The notes beneath the pieces are model-generated. The model was not told the origin of the DNA and made no database searches. It saw nothing but the letters and a program-made list of their open reading frames with translations. DNA of 64,000 bases. Source: Flavobacteriaceae bacterium (GTDB taxonomy: Bacteria > Bacteroidota > Bacteroidia > Flavobacteriales > Flavobacteriaceae). Position numbers and translations under genes: made by a program. Shown here piece after piece: positions 35,201-42,628 of the stretch (the first letter of the stretch is position 1; each line of letters opens with the position of its first letter). The stretch spans positions 124,001 through 188,000 of the forward strand of contig JANQNQ010000003.1 in NCBI GenBank assembly GCA_028279515.1, written 5' to 3'.

Positions 35201-35771
35201 TGTGTCAAAACCAGCCCTTGGTGTAAGCCTAACACAGTCTGGGAATGCAACTTCATCTGCAGGTGCTTTTGCCACTGATGCTAATGGCAACATAGGGATT
35301 ACGGTCAGTCACCATGCGTTGAGCAACAATGGTAGTGTTCAAGTTGGTAAAAAGATTTGGGTCGGAGGAGATTTAGCCAAAGTAACCTCCGTAGATGTGA
35401 TAAGTGATAGTTGTTTTGCAGTTTTCGACGATCAGAACCTTCCAATGAAATATGATGTTGGTTTAAAAGGGCCATTGTCAGGCCAATCTCCTAGACAGTA
35501 TGATAACGTGGAATTCGATGGCTTAAGCTCTGGCTTAACAAACAGCATTGTACAAGGCTGGTCTATGGAGATTCCGTTTGTACAACCCTATACTCAATTA
35601 AAAGTCATCACAGACCCAGATACCAATCCTGGTGATTCAGGTGCGGCCCTAATTGACCAAGATGATCATATACTTGGGTTTGCGTTTTATCGAACTGGTG
35701 TTAATGCTAAAGTGCAATATGCCACTTGGATCTGGGCAGACTCGGTATTTAAGGCACATAACATTGTTTAA
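29214..35771 (+). CDS. Giant four-hydrolase protein: two lipase-like domains, CHAT caspase-like domain, trypsin-like domain
   Basis: The frame is open from a GTG at 29196; ATGs at 29214 and 29229 are likelier starts, giving about 2,180-2,185 residues. Residues here are counted from 29196. There is no signal peptide. Domains in order: (1) alpha/beta-hydrolase at about 165-440, with LLLLHGTLSTT and nucleophile motif SHSRGG near 250; (2) LCAT/lipase-like hydrolase at about 515-850, with IPGIMGSS near 520 and AHSMGG near 619; (3) an unassigned mixed domain at about 880-1080; (4) CHAT domain at about 1150-1460, with ELPWELFHD, the His motif HFAGHG near 1321 and the Cys motif NCCYSG near 1364; (5) a helical, TPR-like stretch at about 1470-1850; (6) chymotrypsin-like domain at about 1990-2190, with TVSHHAL (His), DSCFAVFD (Asp) and NPGDSGAALI (Ser near 2147). 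CHAT and trypsin-like domains occur together in bacterial conflict systems. It heads a run of four same-strand genes. Confidence 0.85.
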   Translation: MYQSAMTKKAKIYGQDIKDIRELKYTIPASLESDFELVKCIEVSSMRSKNQPVEFEFKDNDLLALRFTDDTEWIGHPVDIQEIYDEKTLKRHTRSEHEYVFESQISTAQDSRGFIKNVVVKVFSVFRPKKLGKVSMEALGLAYDKKVQPNPGLYWFDAEFNGKPVYEGQIAPGHYLLLLHGTLSTTVDAFGDLNQNNDAWRKIMGKYGNNVISLEHYTLSESPLKNALDFLEGCPKDCTIDILSHSRGGLVADILAKCDFRNDVVGFSNNELRILKSKDKSLYKLMLAINKAAQRRHIKIDRVVRVASPASGTTILSRRVDHFFNLLLNAVSLAFGIRNPLYDIVKSFLLELISQKEDSEILPGLNSMMPESHFQKMMNASDTFVESNLYTISGDAEIGGVNFDSLKVILANLFYRTANDLVVDTNRMVHGIRRTGGVNKYLSQGGKTNHFRYFTNSDSCDAILQALYATSNNPASSFDKHVYTEGERGVLLAPLSLQGISFKPDKITRDVIIVIPGIMGSSLATDGEEQWVDMPELNKGAIVKNLSISENNVEPTGVIKKFYKDIGDYFSNKYDVISLEFDWRKSLKDAAITLKGQLESIMNDHVDATIHIVAHSMGGLVVRQCMMDFNFTWKEFTKNKNNKFVMLGTPWLGSYLIMEVLTGHSRRVKQLAAIDFRHDRGQLLDIFWKYPGVFELLPIDEDSERDFGDAKFWENLDEVANLKHMPSLDDKTNSLKHFKKYRRKVLDFLNTLNKDDFKNIYYICGKADETVFDYKLKSRFLSHYKKLVYTATSNGDGSVTWKTGIPEQLKSENLKENLYYSTTTHGELANEEYIFEAISEILKDGKTGKLSTRPPAARSGEVISEKYEYSEPLYDSNAVVKAIFDVGQPKDNNTETVNVSVINGDLKWSSYPVMVGHFFMDLIISAEKALDGYLDGRLSQRLNIGYYPGKIGESEVFFNLKTQPRGAIVCGLGTPETLTPFLLSKTVDLAVRKYAMFMRDNYTLSSAKEYATGISFILMGIGYGKIPIEDSLKGILLGVTRANKYIKNTNEGLKLIKDIEIINYYESFASDAYISLSKMLNSDNRIPIKLNKGIIRRAGAKKKQLFAEDGYPQWYNLHIDSRMEVVDEEHNVEEVTGFTYYSSSGLARTKEEMVGVGLHKINYLLETYSLESVWNRRISKSLFEMLVPNEFKDIFRTQSNMILKLDKDAAELPWELFHDSNMDDTPSAVNSGFLRQLVTGDSSNFSRVGLNNRNALIVGDPEYNQEDLSPLHGAKIEAEWVAQHLTKYEYRTNSLINENASNIMLEFFTNKYKIMHFAGHGLYEPEKGNIGIAIGDGICIDPAMINQLGYVPEFVFINCCYSGTTNAEDDRYTRSRYKLAANIGTQLIEMGVRAIIIAGWAVNDAAAKTFAETFYKSMFQDYDFGSSVQRARLACYQNHPRTSTWGAYQCYGNQFYSFNTRKNRRNNEYEYVIASQVHTDLDNLLVAIRDREHDPRTTLHKLDEYLGQAERANLLDAVVLEKEALIYDELGESEIAFQKFKELFLHAHGNFSIEALEKYCVIKSVMLEKATLEVDLQEIQNLVMVGRNPSRLNIVGNAYKLASQHVNSKDKPRYLKDALDYYQKSLHVSEDRYSGDYLDALTNIIFIGHILESLGEEQLIDRIQGLKAFENVTDIDTYLQDFHKELTEYDKVNLDVSIQIGMAETEFALMLLQANFKDAIEVDIIEQFKHVFGLMYSPRYIQLELVQINFLRHYLDENPVVSNQLNKIEREIKKLIEHTSEDISIAKINEGILDSAVNIQAKPSNQQLVSSTEKKQGAMKLSEFMGQFQSGRSRGNSVSFYSNRTADRFHNFFKNEPKTEANLATVLWHIIQHSPVYSKYLIRHTVGKLEDKIERFIINANGSYNLLILDPNHTSDKPEVISVKLTKKQAAECYLAWKTNTQLSLKRGRIRNRITMDNYSRLSNAVEDDFAYDVLKNNDFHIVIIGDQIKEFTLGHVSKPALGVSLTQSGNATSSAGAFATDANGNIGITVSHHALSNNGSVQVGKKIWVGGDLAKVTSVDVISDSCFAVFDDQNLPMKYDVGLKGPLSGQSPRQYDNVEFDGLSSGLTNSIVQGWSMEIPFVQPYTQLKVITDPDTNPGDSGAALIDQDDHILGFAFYRTGVNAKVQYATWIWADSVFKAHNIV

Positions 35772-35786
35772 TCTAAAATCTATAAT

Positions 35787-36773
35787 ATGAGTTTCTGGAA
35801 AAATCTATTTAAAAAAAGATCTGAGGACTGGTTTTATTATCACATACCGCCAGATCAAACCCCTAATGACATTGAGATAAAAGATTTAAAGCGTGATGAG
35901 GATTATCTCAGTGTCTTTCTGAAAAAGATGCGAATTGTCAATGTACGTAGGGGGCTTTCCAAGTTCTACGGAACAGTTCATTCTTATTGTAAGATGTATC
36001 ATGCTAGTGGGACAGATGCAGAATTTAATGTGGTGACAACGGCCAGCAATTTGAAGGAATTGGATGCTCGGAATATTGATAGGGTCATAGCCATGAACCA
36101 ACGCTTGGTTGGCCCCACAGCATATACAGGCGGTGGTTTTGATATGGAAATAGGTTTGTTCTCAATTAAATCGGCTGATTTGGCTCAACCTTATCTATCG
36201 TTATTGCAAGATGCTTCTAGTATGGCAGGAGTATCCTTTATTGGCAGTGCATTGCCCTACGCCGGACTTATCAAAAATGGTATTAATTTGATTACAGGAG
36301 GGCAAAATGACACGATTCTTGAAATTGGGATTTCGCAGACTTTAGATACCATTAAAACAGGGTATTATGTAGTGATGCGTGTTCCAAAGGACCAAATTGA
36401 TAAATCTGACTTGAAGGTAGATGATGACTTTAGATTAACTAACAAGACCGGCCAACCAATTAAAGACTATCCTTATATGGTGATTCAAATCAGTGCATCG
36501 CCGGAAAAAGATGATTGGGCTAGAATCCCAGAATTACAGAAGGCCTACAAGGAACTAATGAATAAAGTGAGAGCAGGGGACTACAAGGGAGCTCAAGAAG
36601 CACAGGTTGTTTTTAAACGAACGGTTTATACTTCCAATGACCTATTATTTAAAGATGCCAAGCGCATTTACGAAACAGTATCTAGCAAAGTAAGTGAAAT
36701 TTTAGACACCACAACCATATCTGATACTGATCGACCTGAAATGCCTGCATTGGAGGCATTTAGTATTTATTAA
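35787..36773 (+). CDS. Unknown protein with a central hydrophobic Gly-rich segment; candidate effector or substrate
   Basis: I do not recognise this 328-residue protein. It starts with a basic amphipathic stretch (SFWKNLFKKRSEDWFYYH), has a mixed alpha/beta region, then a hydrophobic glycine-rich segment at about 143-172 (SSMAGVSFIGSALPYAGLI) that could enter a membrane, and a helical C-terminus with many charges. It follows the four-hydrolase CHAT gene after 15 bases, so they are surely co-expressed. Proteins next to CHAT/trypsin-like proteases are often the cleaved effector, for example pore-formers. I cannot match it to gasdermins, so effector status is inference. Confidence 0.75.
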   Translation: MSFWKNLFKKRSEDWFYYHIPPDQTPNDIEIKDLKRDEDYLSVFLKKMRIVNVRRGLSKFYGTVHSYCKMYHASGTDAEFNVVTTASNLKELDARNIDRVIAMNQRLVGPTAYTGGGFDMEIGLFSIKSADLAQPYLSLLQDASSMAGVSFIGSALPYAGLIKNGINLITGGQNDTILEIGISQTLDTIKTGYYVVMRVPKDQIDKSDLKVDDDFRLTNKTGQPIKDYPYMVIQISASPEKDDWARIPELQKAYKELMNKVRAGDYKGAQEAQVVFKRTVYTSNDLLFKDAKRIYETVSSKVSEILDTTTISDTDRPEMPALEAFSIY

Positions 36774-36795
36774 AAATTATATAGCAATTTTAATT

Positions 36796-37152
36796 ATGAA
36801 AATTACACAGGTAATATTAATTACTATGATGTTTTTCTTTTCTCTAACAGGATTATCACAAGAGATTAGACAATTTAATACTGGAAACTGGAATGGTGTA
36901 CCTCCCTTAGACGAAAATTGGATATATGTCGAAAGAACCATAAATCACAAAAAAATCATTACACTTCCAAAAGACGGGGAACCTGTTTTGGTTTTTGTAA
37001 AGATGAGTAGTCATAGTTGGGACTTTGACAAATATCAATTCCAAATAGCAAAGTATGTTTCCAGGGAAAATCGATTCGTTTATAGAGACAAAGATTTTAT
37101 GGAAATAAAAGAGCCTATTGCTTGGTTAAAATTGACGGCACCTGATTTTTAG
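36796..37152 (+). CDS. Small secreted protein in the CHAT operon
   Basis: This 118-residue protein has a clear Sec signal peptide (KITQVILITMMFFFSLTGLS, cleavage near Ser21) and a short beta-rich domain with many aromatic residues (NWNGVPPLDENWIYVER and SSHSWDFDKYQF). No cysteines and no catalytic motif are visible. It starts 22 bases after the candidate effector gene and has a higher AT content than the genes at either end of the window. Its function is unknown; an extracytoplasmic partner or inhibitor is possible. Confidence 0.65.
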   Translation: MKITQVILITMMFFFSLTGLSQEIRQFNTGNWNGVPPLDENWIYVERTINHKKIITLPKDGEPVLVFVKMSSHSWDFDKYQFQIAKYVSRENRFVYRDKDFMEIKEPIAWLKLTAPDF

Positions 37153-37236
37153 TTATAAAACTAACCTTGGGAGATTGTTATAATTTTAATCAAACATTCT
37201 TTCTTTACTTGAACCAAAAGAATTAATTCAAATAAA

Positions 37237-38457
37237 ATGTGGGTTTCGGCGGTACTCATCATCATAGCCACTCTAGCAGGTCTATTGAGCTTATGGAGAG
37301 AAGAGATTGTCAGTTTAAAAGGTAATACAGAAAAAAAGAGTAAAACCATCAGACTGAAATTTCTTAGCTCAGTATTTATTTTTTTGACTTTATGTTTTAC
37401 GATTTACAAAATTATAAAATCAAATAATGATGCTATTACTGCCGAAAAGGAAAAAATTAGGCAGTTTAAAATTGATTCAATTAGATATGCAAAAGATTCT
37501 ATTAAATATATAGAGCAAAGGGAAGAAGATAGAAAAACATATAAAAAAATAGATTCTATCAGAGAAATTCAAATAAAAGCATACGAAGCACAGATTTTAG
37601 CAGGTAAGACAGTTGATAATATTAAGTCAAAATCAGAATCAATAATTAACAATCTTTTACGAGTTGATTCCACTTTAAGTAGAAATAATAAAACTCTTAA
37701 TGAGAGTGCTGAGTATGCTTTAAATTCTTTTCAAGAGCTATCAACTTCATCCCAAAGACTATTATATTTATTAGATGACAATATTAAAATAGACTTTTCT
37801 TTTGGGTTTCGAAGTTTAAAAACAGAAGAGAAAATTGAAGAATATATACGAAATAGTGGGATTATAGGAGATTATATAAAAATTGATGAAAAATTCCCAT
37901 TTTACCTTGAAATACAGGAAGTCCTATCTAATGTAGAATTAAGTGTAAAGTTTTATAATAAAAATAATGAAGCTAAAATGATTAATCATGAGACAGGTGC
38001 TGTAATGTATAATTATATAGACACACCTGCCATGTTATACTTAAGAAATAAAAAACCTATGATTTTTATTCCTTATAAGAAAAAAGTACGTGAAAACCTT
38101 AAATTGATATACATTGAAAAATTACCTGATGGTTATTTTAATATGTTATATCACGTTCCCTCAAAATCTTTCTTTTTTACATCTGATGAATTATCTATGA
38201 GTATAGTAGGAAGGCAAGACCAATATTTCTCTATTTTGGATTATGACAACACTATTGCTCTTTTGGAATTAAAAACACCTGAGACAAGGGATAATCCTAA
38301 TTGTTTTTTTAATTTAAATTCTTCTTATATATCATTTAACATAAACTTTTCTAATAAGAAAAGTACAAAGTATTATAAACATATTAAACCTTTAAACTTT
38401 TATGGAAATGATATTTGGCCAGGGTTTTTTATTGAAAAAATCCTGCTGTATGAATAA
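37237..38457 (+). CDS. Two-helix membrane protein with coiled coil and unknown C-terminal domain
   Basis: This 406-residue protein has two N-terminal transmembrane helices (about 3-19 and 42-62). A charged coiled coil follows (about 68-190, rich in Lys, Glu, Asp, Ser and Ile), then a globular beta-rich domain (about 195-406) that I do not recognise. The 1,200 bases are strikingly AT-rich compared with the flanking chromosomal genes, a sign of separate origin. It closes the four-gene run starting with the CHAT protein (84-base gap). Its plan resembles the protein at 43602-44570 (anchor, coiled coil, soluble domain), although I see no clear sequence match between them. Confidence 0.7.
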   Translation: MWVSAVLIIIATLAGLLSLWREEIVSLKGNTEKKSKTIRLKFLSSVFIFLTLCFTIYKIIKSNNDAITAEKEKIRQFKIDSIRYAKDSIKYIEQREEDRKTYKKIDSIREIQIKAYEAQILAGKTVDNIKSKSESIINNLLRVDSTLSRNNKTLNESAEYALNSFQELSTSSQRLLYLLDDNIKIDFSFGFRSLKTEEKIEEYIRNSGIIGDYIKIDEKFPFYLEIQEVLSNVELSVKFYNKNNEAKMINHETGAVMYNYIDTPAMLYLRNKKPMIFIPYKKKVRENLKLIYIEKLPDGYFNMLYHVPSKSFFFTSDELSMSIVGRQDQYFSILDYDNTIALLELKTPETRDNPNCFFNLNSSYISFNINFSNKKSTKYYKHIKPLNFYGNDIWPGFFIEKILLYE

Positions 38458-38522
38458 TTATAAGTAAATCTTGGATTAGAAAGGACTTCTTTTGGTGCTT
38501 TATCATAAAGCTACAATTTAAT

Positions 38523-38664
38523 GCGTTATGCAATTTGAGCTTTGGATAAAAACGAACGTTTAGACTAGCTTCTTAAAAAATCGTCCATTTACTTTCTCCA
38601 AAGGTAATACAACACTCTTTTGTAGAAAGGGTAGAAGAGCGGAGGCAAAATGTGTTCAGAATGG
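38523..38664 (+). repeat. Module-spacer repeat, copy A
   Basis: It begins GCGTTATG and continues with a CTTTGG segment; it then has CTCTTTTGTAGAAAGGG, AGAAGAGCGGAGGCAAAATG and a final GAATGG. The same blocks occur in the same order and spacing at 46904-47051. It fills most of the gap (38458-38664) between the CHAT operon and the LytTR gene. Confidence 0.65.
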
Positions 38665-39360
38665 TTACAACTTCGCTAAACCCTCCAATTTTTCAAACAC
38701 AATAACCTTATACATAGCACTTACAGGTACTTCTTTAGTATCAATCAACAAATGGGTACGTGTTGCTTTGGAAACTCTGTCCAAATTGGCGATGTAGGAT
38801 TTGTGTGTGCGCTGAAAATTTTCAGACAGTAATGTGGTAATATTGATCAAGGTCTCCGTGATCAAATACATTCTCGAATCGGTAAAGATCTTTAGATAGT
38901 TACCAAAACTCTGAATGTATAGAATAGCCGCAAACGGAATATTCACCGGCACACCATCATGCTTTATCTGAAGCGCTTCATTTCCATTGTTTTTCTCCGG
39001 TTCTGATATTTTTGAAACTGAAACTTTGTTGATGGCCTTTATAAAACGTTCGATCTTAATAGGTTTTAATAAATAATCTACAACACCGTAATTATAACTT
39101 TCCAACGCATACTCAGAATAGGCCGTCGTTAAAATAACTTTCGGCGGGTTTATCATAGAACGTAAGATTTCCATGCCGTTAAGTTCTGGCATCTCGATAT
39201 CAAGAAAGATAAGGTCCACTTCATGTTGCTGCATGAAATTGACAAATTCAAGTGGATTCCCTGTACTTAACACCAGTTCAAAGTTGTCAATTTTAGAACA
39301 ATATTCTTCCAACACCTTACGTGCCAGCACTTCATCATCTATGATACCAATTTTAATCAT
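38665..39360 (-). CDS. LytTR-family response regulator
   Basis: This 231-residue regulator has a receiver domain with acidic pocket IIDDE, phospho-accepting Asp54 in IFLDIEMPELNG, TTAYSEYAL and the KPIKIERF lysine. A C-terminal LytTR DNA-binding domain follows (about 130-231, ILYIQSFGNYLKIFT, then FQRTHKSYIANLDRV). It is encoded 11 bases downstream of a LytS-like kinase gene on the same strand, and the two form a complete two-component system. The esterase/beta-lactamase-fold fusion gene diverges from the kinase gene and is the obvious candidate target. Confidence 0.92.
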   Translation of the reverse strand: MIKIGIIDDEVLARKVLEEYCSKIDNFELVLSTGNPLEFVNFMQQHEVDLIFLDIEMPELNGMEILRSMINPPKVILTTAYSEYALESYNYGVVDYLLKPIKIERFIKAINKVSVSKISEPEKNNGNEALQIKHDGVPVNIPFAAILYIQSFGNYLKIFTDSRMYLITETLINITTLLSENFQRTHKSYIANLDRVSKATRTHLLIDTKEVPVSAMYKVIVFEKLEGLAKL

Positions 39361-39371
39361 GCGTCGGTTAT

Positions 39372-40367
39372 CTATGGTGTGTTTAGATCTATCGATAAAT
39401 GTACAGTATATGATCTTTCTGCATCGTCAATTTCTAGTTTGTGAGAATTCGGATATAGTAGCTTCAAACGTCTTTGTACGTTTTCAAGACCCAAGCCTTT
39501 TCTTTTGGAGGCAACCGACATTTGAGGCTTCGAATTCGTGATCTGAAAACGAAGCGTGCTATTTTTGATCAGGGCAGAAACCGTAATCGTACTCTGCTCG
39601 TTGGTACTCTGAGCGCCGTGCTTAACGGCGTTTTCCACAAACGGAATGAGCAACATCGGCGCGATCCTTAACCCTGAAACATCCCCATCAATTGAAAACT
39701 CGATCGTACAGCGTTTGCTCAGTCTTTTTTCTTCAAGCAGTAAATAGTTCTCTATAAATTCAAGCTCTTCTTTTAATAAAACCGTGTCTTTTCTGGCACT
39801 CTCTAACTGATACCTCATTAATTCTGAAAGCTGCATGACCACCTCGGGAGTTTCCGCAGATTGCTGTCTAGACAATGCATAAATACTATTCAAGGAGTTA
39901 AATAAAAAATGTGGATTTACCTGTTCCTTTAAATAGTTGAGTTCCATCTCTCTTTGTAACTTTTCCTTCTCTTCTCTCTGTTTTTGCATGCGTGCATTTC
40001 TTCTTAAAAAAAAGACGGCCATACCCGCTCCAGTAGTATACAAAAGAAAGAAAAAGAATTTAGAAATCCCTATCCAGCCGTCTTTCTCATAGCCCCTTAA
40101 ATACGAAACAAAAAGGATGCTCAACATGAGTAAGACGGCATATAACAAATAGCGTTTCTTGTCTAAAACAAAAGGAATAAGGACAAAATGATTGATCCAT
40201 ATAACCGCCATGATAATAATGGCATAGCCAAGCCCCCACATGAAAAAAGAAAGCTTCGTATCATATTTATCTATAAGCATCCACCCGCTCAATAGTTCAA
40301 GGATGAGTACCAATACAAAGGCGCCCACATTAATAAGTATGGTATTCCGCAAAGATTTTTTGATCAT
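39372..40367 (-). CDS. LytS-type sensor histidine kinase
   Basis: This 331-residue kinase has four N-terminal transmembrane helices (about 9-30, 40-66, 72-90 and 104-121) and a short coiled coil. The His_kinase (PF06580-type) domain has the phospho-accepting His153 in QVNPHFLFNSLNSIYAL, and the ATPase domain contains IPFVENAVKHG and KGLGLENVQRRL. With no large sensing domain, it probably senses a membrane or cell-envelope signal. Its gene is followed after 11 bases by that of the LytTR response regulator. The start faces the esterase fusion gene across 222 bases. Confidence 0.92.
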   Translation of the reverse strand: MIKKSLRNTILINVGAFVLVLILELLSGWMLIDKYDTKLSFFMWGLGYAIIIMAVIWINHFVLIPFVLDKKRYLLYAVLLMLSILFVSYLRGYEKDGWIGISKFFFFLLYTTGAGMAVFFLRRNARMQKQREEKEKLQREMELNYLKEQVNPHFLFNSLNSIYALSRQQSAETPEVVMQLSELMRYQLESARKDTVLLKEELEFIENYLLLEEKRLSKRCTIEFSIDGDVSGLRIAPMLLIPFVENAVKHGAQSTNEQSTITVSALIKNSTLRFQITNSKPQMSVASKRKGLGLENVQRRLKLLYPNSHKLEIDDAERSYTVHLSIDLNTP

Positions 40368-40589
40368 AATCCCCTATATGGTTTTACAGACGGGATAAAG
40401 ATAGGGGCTTGAAGTTCAAAGTTTCATAATTTCTGTATAAAAGCTGCATATCAATGATGAAATGGTTTTGTCATTTAATTGGTCTGTTGATACAATTCTG
40501 AAAATCTAGCACGATTTAAGACCTAATTTTAGACAGCATTTAGTAGATGCGAAAGGTCAATAACGTTCATCAATAAAAAGAATTTCAAT

Positions 40590-42557
40590 ATGAGAATCCT
40601 TACATTATTCCTACTAACGCTAACGATAAGTATACAAACTGCGGTTGCGCAGGAAAAGGGTGTAAAAGAAAGTGCTTCCTTCGTATCTCCACAAATTCAG
40701 GTGGTCCCGATAAAGGATACAAACACAGAAAGGCAGTACGAACTGTACATAGAGTTACCAGAAGCCTATGCTGAGAACCCTAATAAAACATATCCTGTCC
40801 TTTATTATACCGATGCGATATGGCATCTCGAAATGCTATCTGGGTCCTCAGAGTTTATACTGGAAGACGTTATTCTGGTCGGAATTTCCTGGCAGAAGAA
40901 CATTGCAGAAGATCTAATGGAACAATATGGGGCGCACGCCAGCCGATTTACCGATTATTCATTCTGGAAAAAGTCAAACCCCAATCATCCCAAACTAACA
41001 TTTGGCCAAGCCGAAAATCATTTGGAATTTATTCGCAACGATGTAATTGCCTATGTAGAAAACAACTATCGCACCGACCCCAACAGTCGTTCCTATTTTG
41101 GTTATTCATTGAGTGGTGCATTTGGCGCGTATATATTGCTGACACAGCCAGATACTTTTCATAATTACATTTTGGGTAGTCCGTTGAGTAAAGGCTTAGT
41201 ACCGTATCTATCAGAGATCCATGCTGAACTTGTGTCTAACAAGCCCGATAAAAGAAAAAAATGGCACGCCAATGTATTTATTGCATACGGCAGTCAGGAA
41301 AAAGAAAAGGAAGAACCTACCGAAGAATTTCTCGAGCTACTAAAGGATAACACAAATTTAAGGGTATCCGTACAAAATAAAACCATTGAAGGCGATCACG
41401 GAACGGCCTTCCCAAGGATTGCTGTAGAAAGTGTCGCTTGGTTGGCATCCGCGATGACACATGTTTCAAGTGATGACGATGAGATCTCCTTTTGGGATAT
41501 TCCGCATCTTAACAACCCCTTTGTTAACACGACTCCCGAAGATAGAAAAGAGGGGATAGCTGTTGGGGAATTATCCGTAGATGCTAATGATCGAAACGCT
41601 ATCCTAAAAGTTGCTCAAGAAATTTTTGATGACAAATATGGAAACTACGATGCCTTGCTCATCTCGCACAAAAACAAACTGGTTTTTGAGTCCTATTATA
41701 AAAAAGGGCGTATCAATTTGCCACACGGACAAGCATCAGCCGTAAAAGGGTATACCAGTTTGATCTTAGGAAGAGCCATTCAGTTAGGGTATTTAACCAT
41801 GGAAGACCTCGACAAACCTTTGACGCATTTCTTGAAAAATTTAGATCCGAAAAAATTCACACAAGGAACGGAGAAAATCACGCTTCATAAAGCATTGACC
41901 ATGCAAGGCGGACTGAAGATCGACAGGGAAAAATGGAAGGAAGTTGAAAATGATTCTGTTCGATTAAAAGGGCAGGGGTTAGTACAAACACTTCTTGAAC
42001 GTAGCGAGCCTATTACCAATGAGACTCAGACCTATCTATATGGTAATTTCAATCCTATGATGGTGATGACCGTTATTGACGCCGTTGTGCCTGGAACAGC
42101 TGAGAATTTTATACAAAAGGAATTTCTCGACAAACTCGGTATTACCAATTACAAATGGTCCAAACATGCCAGTGGTTTACCACAAGCAGGATGGCAAGCG
42201 AGTATCGTACCTCGCGACATGCTCAAATTTGGGCATTTAGTACAAAACAAGGGTAAATTGAATGGAGAACCGTTTATTTCTGCGGCCTATCTGGAAAAAG
42301 CCACCAATGGTCTTGTAAGACCTGCCATCGATTGGATGCCTAAAAATTATCGTTACGGCTATTTTTGGTACCACACACCTGTAAAAGTTGGCAACAAAAG
42401 CTATGATATGACATTAGCCTGGGGAGGCGGTGGCCAACGTGTTATCGTCATTGAAGAACTTGATCTAACCATTGTCATTTCTGGTTTTGACCGGGATGAT
42501 GACAAAATAATGAAGCCTATTTTTGAAACCGTTGTACCTGCTTTTGTTAATAAATAG
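40590..42557 (+). CDS. Secreted fusion of an esterase-type alpha/beta-hydrolase and a beta-lactamase-fold serine hydrolase
   Basis: This 655-residue protein has a signal peptide (1 to about 20). Its first half is an esterase D-like alpha/beta-hydrolase (about 30-290) with YPVLYYTDAIWH, nucleophile elbow FGYSLSGAFG and the catalytic-His candidate EGDHGTAFPR. Its second half is a beta-lactamase/penicillin-binding fold (about 340-655) with the SxxK motif SAVK near 383 and a YGN motif (YGNFNPMM) near 483; WGGGGQRV stands where the KTG-like triad usually is. Both halves keep plausible catalytic residues. Periplasmic removal of acyl or peptide groups is likely; the substrate is unknown. It diverges from the LytS/LytTR pair. 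Confidence 0.85.
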   Translation: MRILTLFLLTLTISIQTAVAQEKGVKESASFVSPQIQVVPIKDTNTERQYELYIELPEAYAENPNKTYPVLYYTDAIWHLEMLSGSSEFILEDVILVGISWQKNIAEDLMEQYGAHASRFTDYSFWKKSNPNHPKLTFGQAENHLEFIRNDVIAYVENNYRTDPNSRSYFGYSLSGAFGAYILLTQPDTFHNYILGSPLSKGLVPYLSEIHAELVSNKPDKRKKWHANVFIAYGSQEKEKEEPTEEFLELLKDNTNLRVSVQNKTIEGDHGTAFPRIAVESVAWLASAMTHVSSDDDEISFWDIPHLNNPFVNTTPEDRKEGIAVGELSVDANDRNAILKVAQEIFDDKYGNYDALLISHKNKLVFESYYKKGRINLPHGQASAVKGYTSLILGRAIQLGYLTMEDLDKPLTHFLKNLDPKKFTQGTEKITLHKALTMQGGLKIDREKWKEVENDSVRLKGQGLVQTLLERSEPITNETQTYLYGNFNPMMVMTVIDAVVPGTAENFIQKEFLDKLGITNYKWSKHASGLPQAGWQASIVPRDMLKFGHLVQNKGKLNGEPFISAAYLEKATNGLVRPAIDWMPKNYRYGYFWYHTPVKVGNKSYDMTLAWGGGGQRVIVIEELDLTIVISGFDRDDDKIMKPIFETVVPAFVNK

Positions 42558-42592
42558 CAAAAACATTCGTTAAAAATCAAATAACATAGCAT

Positions 42593-42628
42593 AGCCCGCC
42601 TGAATGAATTTGTTTGGGTGGGCTTTTT
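42593..42628 (+). terminator. Intrinsic terminator after the esterase fusion
   Basis: AGCCCGCC (42593-42600) pairs with GGTGGGCT (42617-42624), including one G-T pair, with a 16-base loop and a following TTTTT (42624-42628). Confidence 0.78.

Noticed and set aside
35787..36773. Bacterial gasdermin
   Set aside because: Considered because of the CHAT and trypsin-like neighbour, but the sequence shows no gasdermin-like N-terminus or short inhibitory tail that I can recognise.
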